A stretch of 64,000 bases of DNA from Ganoderma boninense (GCA_002900995.3 CM035310.1:3682096-3746095); one strand, 5' to 3'; counted from the stretch's first letter, positions 1 through 13,184 are shown. Notes: a model not told the origin generated them from the letters alone. Numbers and translations: made by a program.

Positions 1-1519
1 ACGCTCTTCGAGCCGTCCCTCGCAATGTCGAGCACGCCGCCCTCGAGCTTGTCCTCCCCGAGCTTGTCTTTGTCCAGGTACCCGAACCCATACGGTTTTG
101 GCGAGCCGAGCGCCCGCAGGATCGACGGGTGCCCAGCGCCGTCGCGGTCCACGTATGTCGCGGACGACGCCGTCTGCCGCGAGCGCGAGTCCCCGCCGGT
201 CTCGGTCAGCTGGAAGTTCGGGTCGGTGCGCGTCCCGTCGCGCGCGAGGTTCGCCGCGATGCGGATGGCGATGAACGAGAACGCGAGGCCCTGTATAGGA
301 CGTCTGTCAGCTCCGGCCCAATCACGCTCCCCCGCACGCGAAAGCGAAAGCGACGCAGGAGAGGAGGGAGACACGAAAAGAATTCGAAGGGGAGGGGGGG
401 GGAAGGGAGGGGGCACACGCACGATGAGGGCGGGAAGACGTTGAGGCACGTGGGGTAGCCGACGTCGGTGCTGTTGACGAAGGTGATGACGAGCGAGACG
501 GCGGCGGCGGAGTAGATCGCGGTCGACTGCACGGTCGCCTCGAGCACCTTCCACAGTTTGAGTTTGTGGCCCTGGAGGTAGACGCCGTGGAAGTCGCGCG
601 TGATGCGGAACACCTTGAGCATGATGCACACTGCACGCGCGGGGTTTCAGCAAGTACTAGTACGACTGAATGCGCCCTGGACCGGAGGGCGGCTGCGAGT
701 AGCGGTGGCTCACCTGTGCAGATGACGTTCAGGATGAGCGAGAGGGCATAAAACACGACGGACATGTAGAAACCGGCGACGCCGAGGAAGGCGCACGCAA
801 ACCCGACGACTTCCGGTGGTGCCACTCTGCGTGAGTTGTCGTCCTGAAAGGCGCGTGCCAGAGATATGCACGCACCTGCATCCCCAACAAGTAGGATCGA
901 AGGTACAACGATCACAGGCCAATGCCTGCTGTAGACCCGGAACAAGCGGTAGATCTAGCGAAGCCCCCTGGGTCAAGGGAGTGCGCAGCAGGGAGGGCTA
1001 GCATTTGGCGCACCATGAATCCATCTCCGATCAACGTCTGCGTAACATACATCACGAACTTCGCCTCCTCCCAGGCCTTGGGAGCATGCGAGAACCCTCT
1101 TCGCGCGATGACAACATCAAAGGCGATATGCTGTGTCCAGGACGGCGTCGTGAGCTGGTACCAGCACCACCCTTCGCAGCCAGACGACGACGCCAGAGAG
1201 CAAAATAACGCACCAGAAGAGACAAGACGAACATAATCGTGTTGGCCGCGAACAGAACGATGGTCGAGGTCTGCCTCCGCGCCGACGGGTGTGCGCGGCC
1301 CAGGATGAGCCACGAGCCATAGGCGTACGTGCACACAAAGGCGCCGAACAGCACGACCTCGACCGCGAACGCGGCAACATAGAACCTCCTCGAGGCGGGG
1401 CCCACGAACGTCTGTCAGTGTCGGCCAAGACAATATCCATCAACGGTGATAGGCGCGTGGTTGCAGCAGCAGGATGCACTCACCGCGGCAGCGTTCAGGG
1501 AGGGCGTTCCATCCGACAT
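1..1519 (-). CDS. Seven-helix-type fungal membrane protein, 3' end beyond window
   Basis: Multi-exon gene on the minus strand; start ATG at 1517-1519. Exons as read: 1519-1484, 1411-1214, 1154-1014, 954 to about 712, about 636 to about 434, and 303 to beyond base 1. Phases agree through the first four. Hydrophobic stretches in order include FYVAAFAVEVVLFGAFVCTY, TIVLFAANTIMFVLSLL, YVTQTLIGDGFM, VIVVPSILLVGDAGACISL, GFYMSVVFYALSLILNVICT, then IYSAAAVSLVITFV and GLAFSFIAIRIAANL. The YVTQTLIGDGFM segment is typical of a large agaricomycete family of uncharacterised integral membrane proteins, and no function is known to me. The tail is polar and Ser/Thr-rich (SRSRQTASSATYVDRDG). The last intron is uncertain: the family usually reads PPLIGL here, and only an acceptor near base 304 keeps the frame open, so a one-base lesion is possible. 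A related gene lies at 14,250-15,531. Confidence 0.7.
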
Positions 1520-3063
1520 GGAAGGTGGTCGAAAAGAAGACGAAGAAAAATCCGCGCGAGGCCAGGGTCCGAAGGGGCGGGATGGGGGAGTTGCGGGGAC
1601 GGCTGCGCAGGGGGAATATATGGCATTCATGCGGCATCTCTGGGACGAGGCGCGCGCGGCGAGGGACGACGCCAGCCGCAGAGTGGCAGCAGGCGCTGCA
1701 CCGGTCCTGCCGCATATCGAAGCTTCCGCTATACAGTCGTGGAGTTGGCGGTCGCTGGGTTCGTGCCGCATGACCCGTGAGTTTGATTGTGCGCCCACTG
1801 TGAGCTACTTATCCGGAACGCACGGGACGCTTTACAGCCCTGCGTGCTAGTGCGCGCCGACACGCCACCGAGCGGGAAGTGGGTTCGAGGTGCTTGAGGC
1901 GGTGGTTCTAACGGTCGGGGACATTCCTGCAGAGAAAGGAGAAGACATCGCAGTCGATGACGGTAAGCTGCACGACTCAATACGAAGCCCAAAACTGCGT
2001 CGGAACACGATGGCGAGATAAGAAAGAGAGTAAGATTATGCTCCCGGGGTGTGAAACATGCAGAGACAGCGCCGGCCTTCCTCCATCGGAAGCGGAGGAT
2101 GTTGCGATCGCTAGGTGGATCTGGAGAGAGTAAGGGACCGGAACACCGCATGTGGCAGAGGCCACCTTCGACGAAGTGGAAGTCTCAGTGCATCTCAGTG
2201 TGGCGTGTCTGAGTGCCCATAAAGTAGTAGGCTGATCATACATGATACATCATCAGGATGGGCGCAGCCGGTGAACCGATGAAGAGATTGCGGAGAATCA
2301 ACTCACAGGAAACACCGAGTTCGCTTGTTTCCGGACCCAGTGTCCGGGGCCTCAAACTATGTTCGTCATGAGCTGTTAGCCAGTGAACACGGGGATATCA
2401 CAGGGAACATGACGTGTTGAAACAAGCGACAGTTGCGCTGTCCAATGTTCTTCAGATTGTGTTAAAAGGGATGGAAGAGAGCAAGCGACGCACCCGTTAC
2501 ACGCTTTCCGACCTCTCCCCTGCCTCCAAGGTCCTCAGCGCTGGGCTCTGCCCTCTATCCTACTCCAGATCGAGCTTAAGCCCAGCATCTCTCCGTCGAT
2601 CGTTGCACACAGTTCACAAAGAGTCACCATCACCCCCAGCCTTCCCATTGGCGCATCCACAATTCCCAATCCATGGCGTACCACCGCAAGAGAGTGGTCC
2701 AGCTCAAATCGCACGCACACGAGCGTGTCACAGGGGTTATCTCACCAGTACTAGTGTAGGGCTTCAAGGCTTCAGCTTCAGAGTTTAACGTCGGAAGTTG
2801 AGACTGCGAGTCGTCCAGCACGCGAAAGATCCGGAAGAAGAGCTAGGCCGCCAAGCTGATACAAGCATCATCTGAAGGAGGTGGAATAAGGAGTGACGCG
2901 TTCGAGGAGGAAGGCGGTGCGACGGAGAGCCGTACGAAGGCGGCAGGTGCAGGTTCAAGTTGGCTTGAAGTTGGCTGGGACCAAGCCGGCGTTACGGCAT
3001 CACGCCAGTGACGTAAAGTCACTGTGACGTCACACACAAAATGAAGCGCTCGTCGACTCGTTT

Positions 3064-3094
<31 letters not shown>

Positions 3095-4957
3095 TTCTCT
3101 CTCTCCTATACGCCATTTGGACCATCCGGAGGACCTGGAAGAGTCAGAAGCCTCAAAACTCCCGACAAACACGATACGCAGTGACGACAGCTTCTTTCTG
3201 TTTTCCCCTTTACTACTGTATCTAAACTCACGGGTAGGACATGCATACCAAAACCGGATCCAGTTTGGCCGCTTGCGAGTACCGCGTCTCCCGCTCCTCG
3301 TGGTACTCGGCGCTGTGAGCAACCTTGCGACCTGGTACTAGTAACCGAACCCGATGCTGTGCCGTTTCACGAGCACACTCATTTCTTATGAAGCGCATCG
3401 CCAGATACCACTGCACCGGGCACATCTGCAGCCGGGCCGCAGCGTCCCCTATTTCTTGGCCCAGACTGCACATTATTGGTCTCGGCCCCGCACTCTTCCT
3501 AATGAAGGTCTTCTGCAATAGACGGGTATCCAGGGCATTGGAAGCTACGCTGGCTGATGAAGGCTGTACTGTACGAGGTCTTGCTTCTCTACGAGCCTGA
3601 CACTTGAAGCAGGATATCACGAGAACGTCATCGTCAAGGGGCTGCCGTCGACCACGAAAGGCACCATGGTTCGCTACACCATCTCCGATGACCTCAGGAT
3701 TCGGGGAAGGTTTCAAGAGGTAAAGTGTGTATCTGCCGCGCGACAGGCTCACGCTAATTCAGGCTCCCTTGAATGGCCACTTGAACATAATCGATCATCA
3801 AGTCCTGTGCCTTTGCAACACGGCAACCCGAGCTGAGTCCATTCCGGTGCACCCCTTGCATATACAATCTTCCTGCCACACTCAACGGCCCCCTAGCAGT
3901 GTTGCTTCAGGCTTCAGCTGATCATCCTTGCAGGGCAGAGACAACGATGGAACTGTGTCATCTCATACTCGCTTCCTTCCCCTTCTCAGTCAGAAAACGA
4001 CACCGCGACCTCACTCCGCACGACGACTCCCAGCTGATGTTGCACTTTACCGCACCCCGTCTACACTTCTTCGTCACCAGGGAGCCGTTCCTGCAGAATG
4101 TCATTGTCTCACAGTGTGCACGACGCGCCGATGTCGTCCGGCGACTAATAATCGGAAACTAGAACGACTACACGGCAGAGCTCATGTCGCCCTAGCGCAT
4201 AAGACTGCCGGGCAGCAGTCGACGAGTTTCTCGATAACGCTTCCTCGACAGATCCGCTCAACGCGTTCCTTCTCAAGCCAGCCCCAGTCCCCCAGATATC
4301 ACCGTTGCCGGCGTGTCTCTCGCACTCCTTCCTCTGCCCGCCTGTTCGAACTACTGGATCACGCGTCCCTGCAGTATGTGGAGCTTTCGCACCCGACACC
4401 GCGCACCTTCCGCTGTCCGGCTGAAGCAGCTACAGGGCGAGCGGTGACTGTGGCCTAGGGCAGAACACAAGCCTGCCTTCGTCCTCGCCCACCCGAGCTC
4501 GACAAGATCGGATCCGCCTGGTCGTGTCCAGCGACTGATGCCCGTACGTCACCATCGCAGGGCCCCACACCTCGATGAGCTTCAAGTTGTACTGGGGACC
4601 TGCGCCGAACGTCCCGTTGCTCGTCCCGCGCCACGAATCTGGGATCGCCGGGAGCATACCTGACGGTGAGTCTGAACAGCCGCACAACGTCGTCGAGGCG
4701 TGATGGTGATTCATTGGTGGCTTTAAGGGCTGTCGGCATCGCTTTGAAAGCTGAAAGTGACTTGTAATTAACGCAAGGTATTGCTTTGACGTATCGAGGA
4801 TTCCATATTTTTGCCGGAAATGCGGTCCTTTCGCTCGAGGTCCGAGATCTGAGTGGCGGACGCGTCTTGTCACGGCACATGACTGAGATGTCACACAGAC
4901 CTCGCCCGTCGATGTGACACCGCGACGTGGGTCGTCGCCTTCATTCGGGAAGTCTTT
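1520..4957. other. Intergenic stretch, no supported gene
   Basis: Short open frames occur on both strands, but none shows a recognisable domain, a consistent intron pattern or a homologue elsewhere in the window. It contains one CT microsatellite (separate entry). Around 4,550-4,660 the minus frame reads a short protein-like run (SWRGTSNGTFGAGPQYNLKL) that could be a gene relic; I do not recognise it. Confidence 0.5.
3061..3107. repeat. CT/TTC microsatellite
   Basis: A run of T followed by CT dinucleotides with a few CTTT interruptions. Simple repeat, no coding potential. Confidence 0.9.
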
Positions 4958-6025
4958 ACTCACCATCCCGACTTCTGGCTCGATGACGCTAGTCTCATCC
5001 TCATCGCAGGCGGGCCTTCCGCGTCATCCGCAGTCTTCTCGTGAAGAAGTCAGCCGTATTCGCTGACATGCTCACCACTGGATCCCTCGACGCGACCGAG
5101 ATGTTCGACGGTTGTCCCGTCGTTCGCCTGCCCGATCATCCAGACGACCTGCGCGACTTCCTTCAACACCTCATACCCTTCTCACCACTTCGGTGAGTGT
5201 CCAATGCCTCCCAGCCTCTGTCTCATATATGCTCATTCTTCTCGTTCCCCGCGTTCAATTCCAGGGTGCGCCCTCGCGACTTGTCGCCTGTCGTCGAATT
5301 CCCGGAGGTCCACGCCGCCCTCCATCTCGCACACAAGTACCAGTGCCCCGACGTCGAAGCGCGCGCGTTGTCCGTCCTCAAGAAGTGCTACACTCCCACT
5401 TCCCCCCAGTACGACCGGCACCACTGGGACCTCTCCGCGCTCACCCCCCCCCCCGGCACCCGCGCACGGCGCCATGAGTCGCCGCCGTCAACATCGCCCC
5501 CGCTGACAGAGACACACTCGATACTCCCGTACGCCCTCTACCTCCTCTGCGACCTCGGCGCGCCGATGGTGGAGGGGTACACGCGGCGCGACGGGTCCGT
5601 CGAGCACCTCTCCACGGGCGACCTGCAGCTGTGCATCACCGCTCGCGTGGGAGCTGATGCGCCGCGTCGACGTCGAGCGCGTGTTCTCGCCTGCAGCGCA
5701 GAGCCCCGAGCCGAGCGCCCCTTGCAAGTTCAAGGCGTGCACGGCGAGCACGGCGGCGCGGGAGACGTGGTACGAAGTCGCGCGGGTGCTGTTGTGGGGC
5801 GAGTGCAACGCGCTGGAGCTGCAGCACGCGTTCATCGAGGGCAACGCGGGCAAGTTCCGGCTGTGCGGCGCGTGCAAGCGCGAGACGCTGTGGCGCGACG
5901 TCGAGGAGCGGAGGATGACCTGGATGCTGCTCCTGGGGATGTTCGGGCTCGACATTCGTCGCTGTGAGTTTACGGATGGGAGCGATTTGGATCCCCACAG
6001 GGAGAGTGATTCGGACAGCGATTGA
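4958..6025 (+). pseudogene. BTB/POZ-domain protein, broken
   Basis: The plus strand encodes the typical opening of agaricomycete BTB proteins: HPDFWLDDASLILIAGG, then in another frame AFRVIRSLLVKKSAVFADML and FDGCPVVRLPDHPDDLRDFL. A normal intron follows (GT at about 5,192, AG at about 5,264), then FPEVHAALHLAHKYQCPDVEARALSVL and a C-terminal half ending FTDGSD with an acidic tail. Three frame breaks interrupt it: one base short near 5,018, another shift near 5,460-5,505, and one base extra near 5,655. BTB proteins usually act in protein-protein recognition, often as cullin-3 adaptors, but this copy cannot make a full product. A second decayed BTB copy lies at 13,185-13,900 and shares the SLDATE...PVVRL segment. 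Sequencing error in GC-rich runs is the alternative for individual shifts, less so for three. Confidence 0.65.
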
Positions 6026-6189
6026 GTGTGCTGCGCTCAATGTGCTCAATCTTAATACTTTGCAGAGATAACATTGCTCCCGGCTGTCCTGGTGAGCCAT
6101 TGCGTGCACACTGCATTGAATATTATAGGGGTAGAACAGTGCGCTGTCCTGCGCGAGCCCGAGTCATACATACTATAAGTCATGCACAG

Positions 6190-7375
6190 CACACAGGGGT
6201 GCACCGTTCGACACAAAGCCCTACTGGCAGAGACTCGCCGAGATCGCGAACGCGCTCGAACGCCTTCATCCAGCCAGCCGACGCCCTGTTCCACCTGCAA
6301 TGCCGGAGGCTCAGGCTGTCCTCCGCATTCACCCCGGGAAAGAGGCGGACGACGCACGCGACCTTGTCCAACTCGTCGCAGAGCGCCGCCAGCCCTCCTC
6401 GTCCTCTTCCATACTCTGCGCCCCGAGCGCCATGCGCCCTTGTGCATGGCAACGAAACGACACGGACGTGCCTTCGGGACACGCGTAAACGGCGGGCGGC
6501 GGCGCGCGCGGTGGGGCAGACAGAGCTCCCGCAGGTCCGGGCAGTCCTTGCGGAAGCACTCGAGCACCTGCGGCGTCGGGATCGCGATCGGGGTCGGGAC
6601 GCCCTCCTCGTCGTCGTCCGCGGGGTTCGCACGGGCCTGAAGTGGCGCACCCTGCGCCAAGAACCCGAGATTCCCCAGAAGGCATCGAGCACGGGAGGGC
6701 GAAGCGCGCGATGTTGGGGAAGGCGAGGAGCGGGCGCAGGAAGGCGGGCAGGTGTGCGCAGACCCGCCGCCCGCCGTCATCGTGGTCGTGGAGCTTGATG
6801 TGCACGTCTGCGAGCGCAGCGCGCGAGGACGCGGTGGCGAGTGCTGCGATGCACGAGGCATACTCGACGGACTCGGGCCCGTCTGCAGATGTGCGTGGGG
6901 GAACATACGAGTCCCACATGGCGCGCACGGACGCGGATGCGAGAGCAGGGGCGCTGAGCGCGAGGAAGAGACGAGCTAGCGCGAGACAGGTTCCACCGAG
7001 GTGGAGGAACTCGAGATGCGGGGCGCGGACCGGAGCTGGGGGTCGTGAGCGCGGTGGATAGGTCATCCCAGCTGACGTGGAACACGTCTAGGTATTCCAT
7101 GCGGGGAAGAGCGGCGGGCTTGCGAAACGAGGTGAGTGAGATTCGTGCGGCGAGATGCAAGACCCTCAGCTTTCAGAACGAGGCGATGAGACCCGAGAAG
7201 TTCGTTCCGATGTTGTGAAAAGAGAGTAAGATGGTCCAACCTTGGTGAGGACACGAGTAGCTGAGAGAGGAACCCTTCGCTCTCGGGGTTCTCAGCTGGA
7301 GGACGCAGCTCTCTCTTTGGACGCCATACCATGATGCGGCGGGGGCTGTACCGCGTTCTTGGACACATAACTTGA
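6190..7375 (-). pseudogene. F-box/LRR-type protein, C-terminal part, broken
   Basis: Minus-strand frames alternate through what reads as one leucine-rich protein: SSPRLDHLTLFS, FRKPAALPRMEYLDVFHVSW, APHLEFLHLGGTCLALARLF, SCIAALATASSRAALADVHI, LLAFPNIARFALP, then QVLECFRKDCPDLRELCLP and LCDELDKVACVVRLFPGVN. The order and spacing match the LRR-like halves of agaricomycete F-box proteins, but at least four frame changes separate these blocks and no F-box or start is visible upstream. I call it a decayed F-box/LRR gene. Alternative: an unrecognised LRR protein with sequence errors. Confidence 0.5.
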
Positions 7376-7882
7376 AGGACCGCGCAGAGGCGGCTGGAGT
7401 CCGTCCTGTAGCATTATAAATGTATGGCATACACGGATCGTATTTATGACACGGAAAAACATGAACATTGGCTCTGCGCACCGTTCGGCCTTAGACAGCG
7501 TGCCAGTGCACGAGGTTGCGGGTGTGATTGGAGAAGAAACTGTGGTACGCCTGTGGTTAGGTAAGGGGCTGATGCAAGTCCCCGTCAACATGGTCACTCT
7601 CCTGGAATGCTCAAGAGCCCTTCGCCCACCGAAAACTGTCCGTGAGGTTTCCCATCCATAAAGATTGCAGAATATAAATGGGCGCGTAGGACGTGGAAGT
7701 GTCAGACCCTCGATTGGGTGGGTATTTACGTACACGGGGAGGTGGACGTCTGCATCGAACGATCAGCATAGCCATATAGACCGACAGGGCATTCACTAAC
7801 CGGAAATCGTGTTCCTCCCTGCGTACCCTGCTCCCCGGCTCGCGCATCTAAGATTTCTGAAGGGAAAAAGCAGTTGTGGGTG

Positions 7883-10211
7883 TTAGTTAGTTCCCCCCGA
7901 TAAGGAGCACGAAAAGTTGGCACTGGCAGCCCTCACCGCCTGCGTCCGCGTCGGAGGTTCCGGGCTGCGGTCCGCCCTCAAAGACATCGCCTTCATTTTC
8001 CGCGTCCACCGACTTATCGTGCCTGTCCTTTCGCTCCTCTCAACGGCCTCGTCCTTGGAGCCGGAGGCCGCAGCACCCGCGCCGTCAGCGTCGTAACCTC
8101 GCAGGGTGCCGTTGGCAATGGCATTCTCGCCGGAGCCCTCGACCGTCTCCTCCGCCTGCTGCTGCTGCTCGAGTGGCGTCCCCGGCCCAGGCGCGGGGGC
8201 GGGGGCGGGGGCGGGCGCCAGGGGAGAGGCGCGCTGGGAGGGCGTGAACTCGGTGCGGTCGACGTGCGGCGCGGAGAGGGGGATGGCGACGGGCGGGAGG
8301 CGGCCGCGCCTGAGGTCGTCGAGCGTGGGGATCGCGATGTTCGAGTCGCGCAGCATCTCCTGGAACGTGCTCCCGAAGAGCTCCGCGTGCACGACGAGCA
8401 CGGGCGCGGACATGCGCGTCGACGGCGCGAACGACAGCCGCACCTTGCGCTCCGCGTCCCCGAACGTCTTCGCGCCCGTCGCCCACGACGCGCCCGCGAG
8501 GTGGTCCGTCGCGCAGTCGTGCGTGAAGCTGTCCATGTCGATCAGCGACACGACGTCCACCTTCGCCCAGAGCTGCGGCGGCTTGGCGACGTCGCCGTTC
8601 GGCGCCTCGGCGTTGGAGTCGGGGGTCCCGGACGCGGAGTCGCCGTCGTCGGAGTTCTGGCCTGTGCATGAGCCGAGGGAGAGGAAGATGCGCGCCTTGG
8701 AGCGGTGGAGGATTCGCACGACCTGGAGCGCGTCGGTGTTCCTGACCTGGTCCACTTCGAACTGGAGCGTGGTGAACCGCGCGATGAGCCAGCGGGGGAC
8801 GCGGAAGCGGGAGGCAGGGCCACAGTTGAGGATGAGGTTCGGGGCGGTCGCGCTGCTCGAGTCCAAGTCGGACGCGGTGGGCACGACGTAAATGGTGCGC
8901 CAGGATGCTTTTACCGGCTTCCCGTTGAAGGTAAGGTTGTACAGGTCTTCCCCCAGGTCCGCTAGGCGAGCGACGTACGTCGCAGAGCCTGTCGTCGAGG
9001 GGCGCTGGTAGACACATCCGGTGAAGTAGCGCGGCCGCTTCGGGTCTTTGCCCTTATTATCCCGTGTTAGGAAAATACCGTAGTGGTGGCCGCTGCCTTG
9101 GCACAGTGTAACCGCAACCGTGATACCATCCGCCTCGTGGACGGGGAGCCGAAACTGGATCCCGTAGCTTGTTACGGTGGCGCTTGGGAGCTCGACGCCA
9201 TCGAAGGGGCCCGTCGCCTTTGAATCCTATCAACGCTCGTTAGTTCAAAGGAGTCGGAGAAGAAACAACACGTCGTGAACTTACGAGGGGAGGAGGATAT
9301 TGCTGCTTCGCGTTTGTTCCGAGGTCCGGGATGTACCCGAAGCCGTAGTCGAGCTCGCGCGGCGAGTCCGCCATGAGGTACTGCCAGGGGTGGTTGACCT
9401 GGTCCTCCGCATGGAAGGTGAGAGTGGTGTCGTCCTGGGTGACGCGGTACCCAAACGCGAAGAGGCTCATGTCCGAGTCGTGCTGCATGATCTCGTACTG
9501 GAGCCGGATGAACGCCCGCCTGCCTTCGCCGTAGTTCGTCGGCATGCTGACCCCGAATAGCCCCATCATGCAGTATGCCTCGTCCTCGACCCGCGTCGTC
9601 TTGCGGCTCGACGCCCAGGACATGCGCACGGCGATCGACCAGTGCGCAGGCTTGAGCTCCCGCGTGAGCACGCGCGAGTCGACGCGCGTGACCTCCTGCA
9701 GCAGCTTCGCGAGCGCGGCCTTGTTCCCGAGCTCGCGCCAGTCCCCGGAGAGGAAGATGACGAAGTCGGGCGCGATGAGCTCCTGCAGCGTCCACCCGCG
9801 CGTGTGCCACCGGCTCTTGCGGAACGCGGAGTCCGGCGCGTCCAGGACGCAGTCGCCCGGGACGTCGGCGAGGTACGCGTAGCACACCTCCGCCTCGGTG
9901 TACCACTGGTACATGGAGTTGATGGCCTCGGAGAGCTCGCTGCTGCTCGTCTTGTCGATGCAGCACGAGTCGATCCACACCCAGCGGTAGCCCTCCTTCT
10001 CGGCGAGGAGGCAGCAGTTGCGGATCTTCGCGTGCACGAAGTCCCGCGGGTTCGTGCCGTCGCGCCGGCACCGCTCGCCGATCGCCTCCACTTCCTGGAA
10101 CGTCTGCTCGTCGCGCTCCCAGGTGTGCGAGAGGATGGCGTAGCCGCCGTCTGCGTCGAAGTTCCGGGAGAAGTAGCGCAGTTCGGCGCGGTCGGTGCTG
10201 AGCAGCCACAT
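7883..10211 (-). CDS. HET-domain (heterokaryon incompatibility type) protein
   Basis: Two exons, 10,211-9,285 and 9,226-7,883, joined in phase 0 across a 58-nt GTAAGT...TAG intron; predicted 756 aa. The start MWLLSTD is the usual opening of basidiomycete HET proteins; a longer in-frame reading exists but lacks support. The HET domain (PF06985) fills the N-terminal third: YAILSHTW at 24-31, VWIDSCCIDK at 78-87, RGWTLQELIAP at 138-148, and DEAYCMMGLFGVSMPTNYGEG just before 250. The second exon holds a long C-terminal region seen in this family, then a Pro/Ala/Gly-rich linker (PAPAPAPAPG) with a Q run and a basic Ser-rich tail. HET domains trigger cell death in non-self recognition in ascomycetes; the role in basidiomycetes is less clear. 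No NACHT or NB-ARC domain is present. The gene appears intact. Confidence 0.88.
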
Positions 10212-12879
10212 GTCGTCTGCGACACCATGGGGGATCAATAGGTATGCTATCACTGGACACGCTGTCCAAGACTCAAGATGCGCTAGTGGGAGTGAGTGAC
10301 GTACCGGATGGCGTAGACTACTGTACTTTGGGCGAGGCTTGAAAGAATTTCTGGGGTCTGGAAGAGGTGTCTTGGAGTTCTTTTGAGGGCGAGGTGCATG
10401 CGTTGGACGAGGCGAGGCGGTGAGAACCCGGGCTGCGTGTGGTTTAGAGTGCGGTCAAACGACGGGTCCGACCCTAACTCGAGCCCCGCGCAGGCAATGA
10501 AGAAGACAGCCTCGCTGCTGACAGTGGACGCGGTGGTCGAGGCGTGTGAGGATGAGGCAGTATCCGGAAGAAGTCTACTGACCTACGTGGTGGGTGCGGT
10601 GGGATCAATATTGGGGAGCTGACATTTGCAATCAGGACAGGATGCGTATTTATGCCCGCTCGTGGTTCCTGTAAAGACCGCGACATCTGCGCAGATCGAT
10701 TTGATTTCCTGTCGAAATGGAAGGTCAGTGACAGTGCACGGGGATTAACATCCTTGACATCTTACGTGATAAGCCACAAGCGGTGCATAGAAAACACTAA
10801 CAATGTCCACCCCAACGACAGCCGATGCGTATCGGCCTGAACAACAGCAGACCAACCCAAGACCTGCTTACTGCGTGGATCATAAATGCAATGCGAAAGG
10901 ACGGGGGAGCACAGGGCATGCGCGGCGAATTTGAAGGGATCTGGCAGCGTGAACGTCGGAGCCGTGGGTCACCGTGAATTGCCAATCTCCTGATCAGTCG
11001 GAGATTGGTCCGCAGCAGGCAACCTCAAAAAGTACAATGCGTCGCGCAGAGTGTGGCATATGAACCGCAGAAGTCTGATATGGCTAGATCGCTAATCACT
11101 AGCACTCCTTGGTATGCGGGGGTGGAGTGAGGGGCCCGGGCAGTTCGACGTCCAACGTTCAACGTTCACCGTTCAGCATCCAGCCAGACCTGTAGTCCAC
11201 TTCTCGGGTCCTAGTGATTTGTCCAAGTGCGCACAGTAACCGCACCTGTACGATCCAAATGTAATGCGGAAAACAACGGTGTTGAGAGAGAACTTACTTT
11301 TACGTCCTTCGAACCCATCGACGTCGTCTTATTGGCAGGCGGAGCTTTCAACTGCATCGCGGCGGACGTGAAGCTTGATTTCCGCGAGGCTGGCCTGACG
11401 AGGGGCGCCCCTTATGACCGTCCTCCCTCTCGAGGGACAAGGGCGCCCCTGCATAGTTCAAGTCAGGATAGTCCTGAATCAGTAATTGCCAGTCCGCTGC
11501 TTTGCTCACTTGCCGCGAGTATCCAGATCACGACGGGACTGTGGATGGTGGGTGGAGGCAAAGAGTGGGCTCGGAGACGCCCAGCCCACCGTGACCTTCG
11601 ACTACACCACCACCCACCCCCACATCCACCTACGTCTCTTCATTCTGGATGCTCACCAGCCTGCCTGCTCGATCGAATCACATCTATTTCTTGTTCATAT
11701 GTCGGCACGAATCACATGGAAACGAGCTGGAGACGATAACAATGCTGGAGGACCGTGCAGCAGGAACCCGCGAAAGACGAGGTGTTGGTGTTTTCAAAGG
11801 ACGCTCTGGTGCGAGGACATGCATAAACAGTATCTTCGGTAGAGAAGTACTGACGCAGAATACTTGGGATAAATGGCTAAGCTTTACAGCTGAGTATTCT
11901 CCCCTTTTCAGGGCCATTTCTCCCTCCCAGACCCTGATCCAGGTGTAGAGTCGGGCCCGCGCCCCTTGGTCCACGTTATGGACTCCATGTCTTACGGCGC
12001 TATGCAAAGGTATGTGTCCAAGTGTATTTCTGTTGCGCCATGTCCGACGCCCAGCGCCCCAGTCCCGTCAAACCTTCCCGGGAACTGTCTTTCTACGGGA
12101 TACAGGCGTCCACCCGACTCGGAGCAACGAACAGACCCCCTCCTCCGTCTTGTCGCTGATGGCGTCGTTACTATCCTCGAGCGGTTCACTGATCGCCCCA
12201 GATGTGAGTACCATGATGGATGGGCGAGCTCTGGCAATGTTCTTCTACCCTCTACTCTGCCGTCTATGTGATAGGCTTCGTAAGCTCGTGGCCTGCCGCA
12301 TGTCTTACTCGCCCCGAACTAGAAGCGGATTGCGCACTTGCTCTTGGGCCACGTGTGAGAACGGATTCGGGGACACGGCTTTCCTGGGAAGACGTTGGTG
12401 AGTGCTTTCGCGCTCAGTGCATCCGAGTAGTTGCCATGCTACTCCATGGCTCGTTGCCATACTCCCTGACAATGGGCGCAGGGGTGGCGGATTCTCCGAG
12501 TCTCTCAAATCAGCGCGTCACCTCTCGCTGGAGTCGCTCCGTTCTGGTACGCAAAGCCTTACTTAGGTTCTTCGACGTCAATTTGCAGTGGCGCCTCGTC
12601 TTTCGTCGGGCGACTGGCCTGCTTACCCTGATCCCGTCCCCTGCCCTACCCTCCCTCGCACTACCCCGTCGCGTGTTTCTGCAATCTATATCGTGTTTCG
12701 ACTTGGTCACCTCGGGCGCAAGCACGCGCTTATCTTGGACCCTCTGGTCTACATCCGGCTCAGTGCGCTGGCTTCGTATGACGTTCGGACGAAAGTTGCA
12801 CTGTCTGCAGGTCTCCTCCGGGCGGTGTCCGCCTGCCAAGAAGCTGAAAATGCTCTGTCACATTTTGCCAGCTAGCTGT
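10212..12879. other. Intergenic stretch, no supported gene
   Basis: Several open frames of 100-380 codons exist (the longest plus frame runs 12,220-13,368), but they mix unrelated composition, show no domain I recognise, and the longest runs through two relics in wrong frames. A short inverted repeat with a GGGCGCCCC core lies at about 11,399-11,452. Confidence 0.5.
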
Positions 12880-13175
12880 CACAGAAGTCGACGTCATCTC
12901 TGCCGTGGGGGCTATGGTCGTGTCTCTGTCGGCCGATACATAGTATCCACCAGGGGAATCCGGAGGGACGGAGTGCTGTGCCAGTGGGCGCTTCCTCGCG
13001 CGGATCGCGCAGCTCGTAGTCGCGTCCGCCCTCGTCCGCCTCAAGCTCCACGTCTCGAACAAACAGGATGCCCGTCGCGCGCGACTGGACGCGGTTCTTC
13101 GCGGGCATTCTGCGGCCTGCGGACGCTCGCGATATGCGATCGGGAGTGGGTGGCGCTCATCCGCGGCGTTCGGGG
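12880..13175 (+). pseudogene. Decayed fragment of the F-box gene's C-terminal half
   Basis: The DNA matches 20,100-20,390 of the F-box gene on the same strand with many changes. The blocks for the start of the GLFLARIPQLVV segment, the LHVADGLPVARDWARVFAG segment and the ALAVGGGALIR segment can be recognised in order but in different frames. It ends where a BTB-like fragment begins. Old, non-functional relic. Confidence 0.55.
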
Positions 13176-13184
13176 ACTTGGAGG

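Noticed and set aside
4430..4966. Minus-strand frame of 178 codons beside the BTB pseudogene
   Set aside because: A short protein-like run exists, but no family was recognised and no splice model supports it.
5197..5967. 256-codon frame as an intact BTB gene
   Set aside because: Its last third is in the wrong frame; the BTB-like reading needs three shifts.
11399..11452. GGGCGCCCC inverted repeat as a terminator or MITE
   Set aside because: Too short and isolated, no target duplication and no adjoining gene end.
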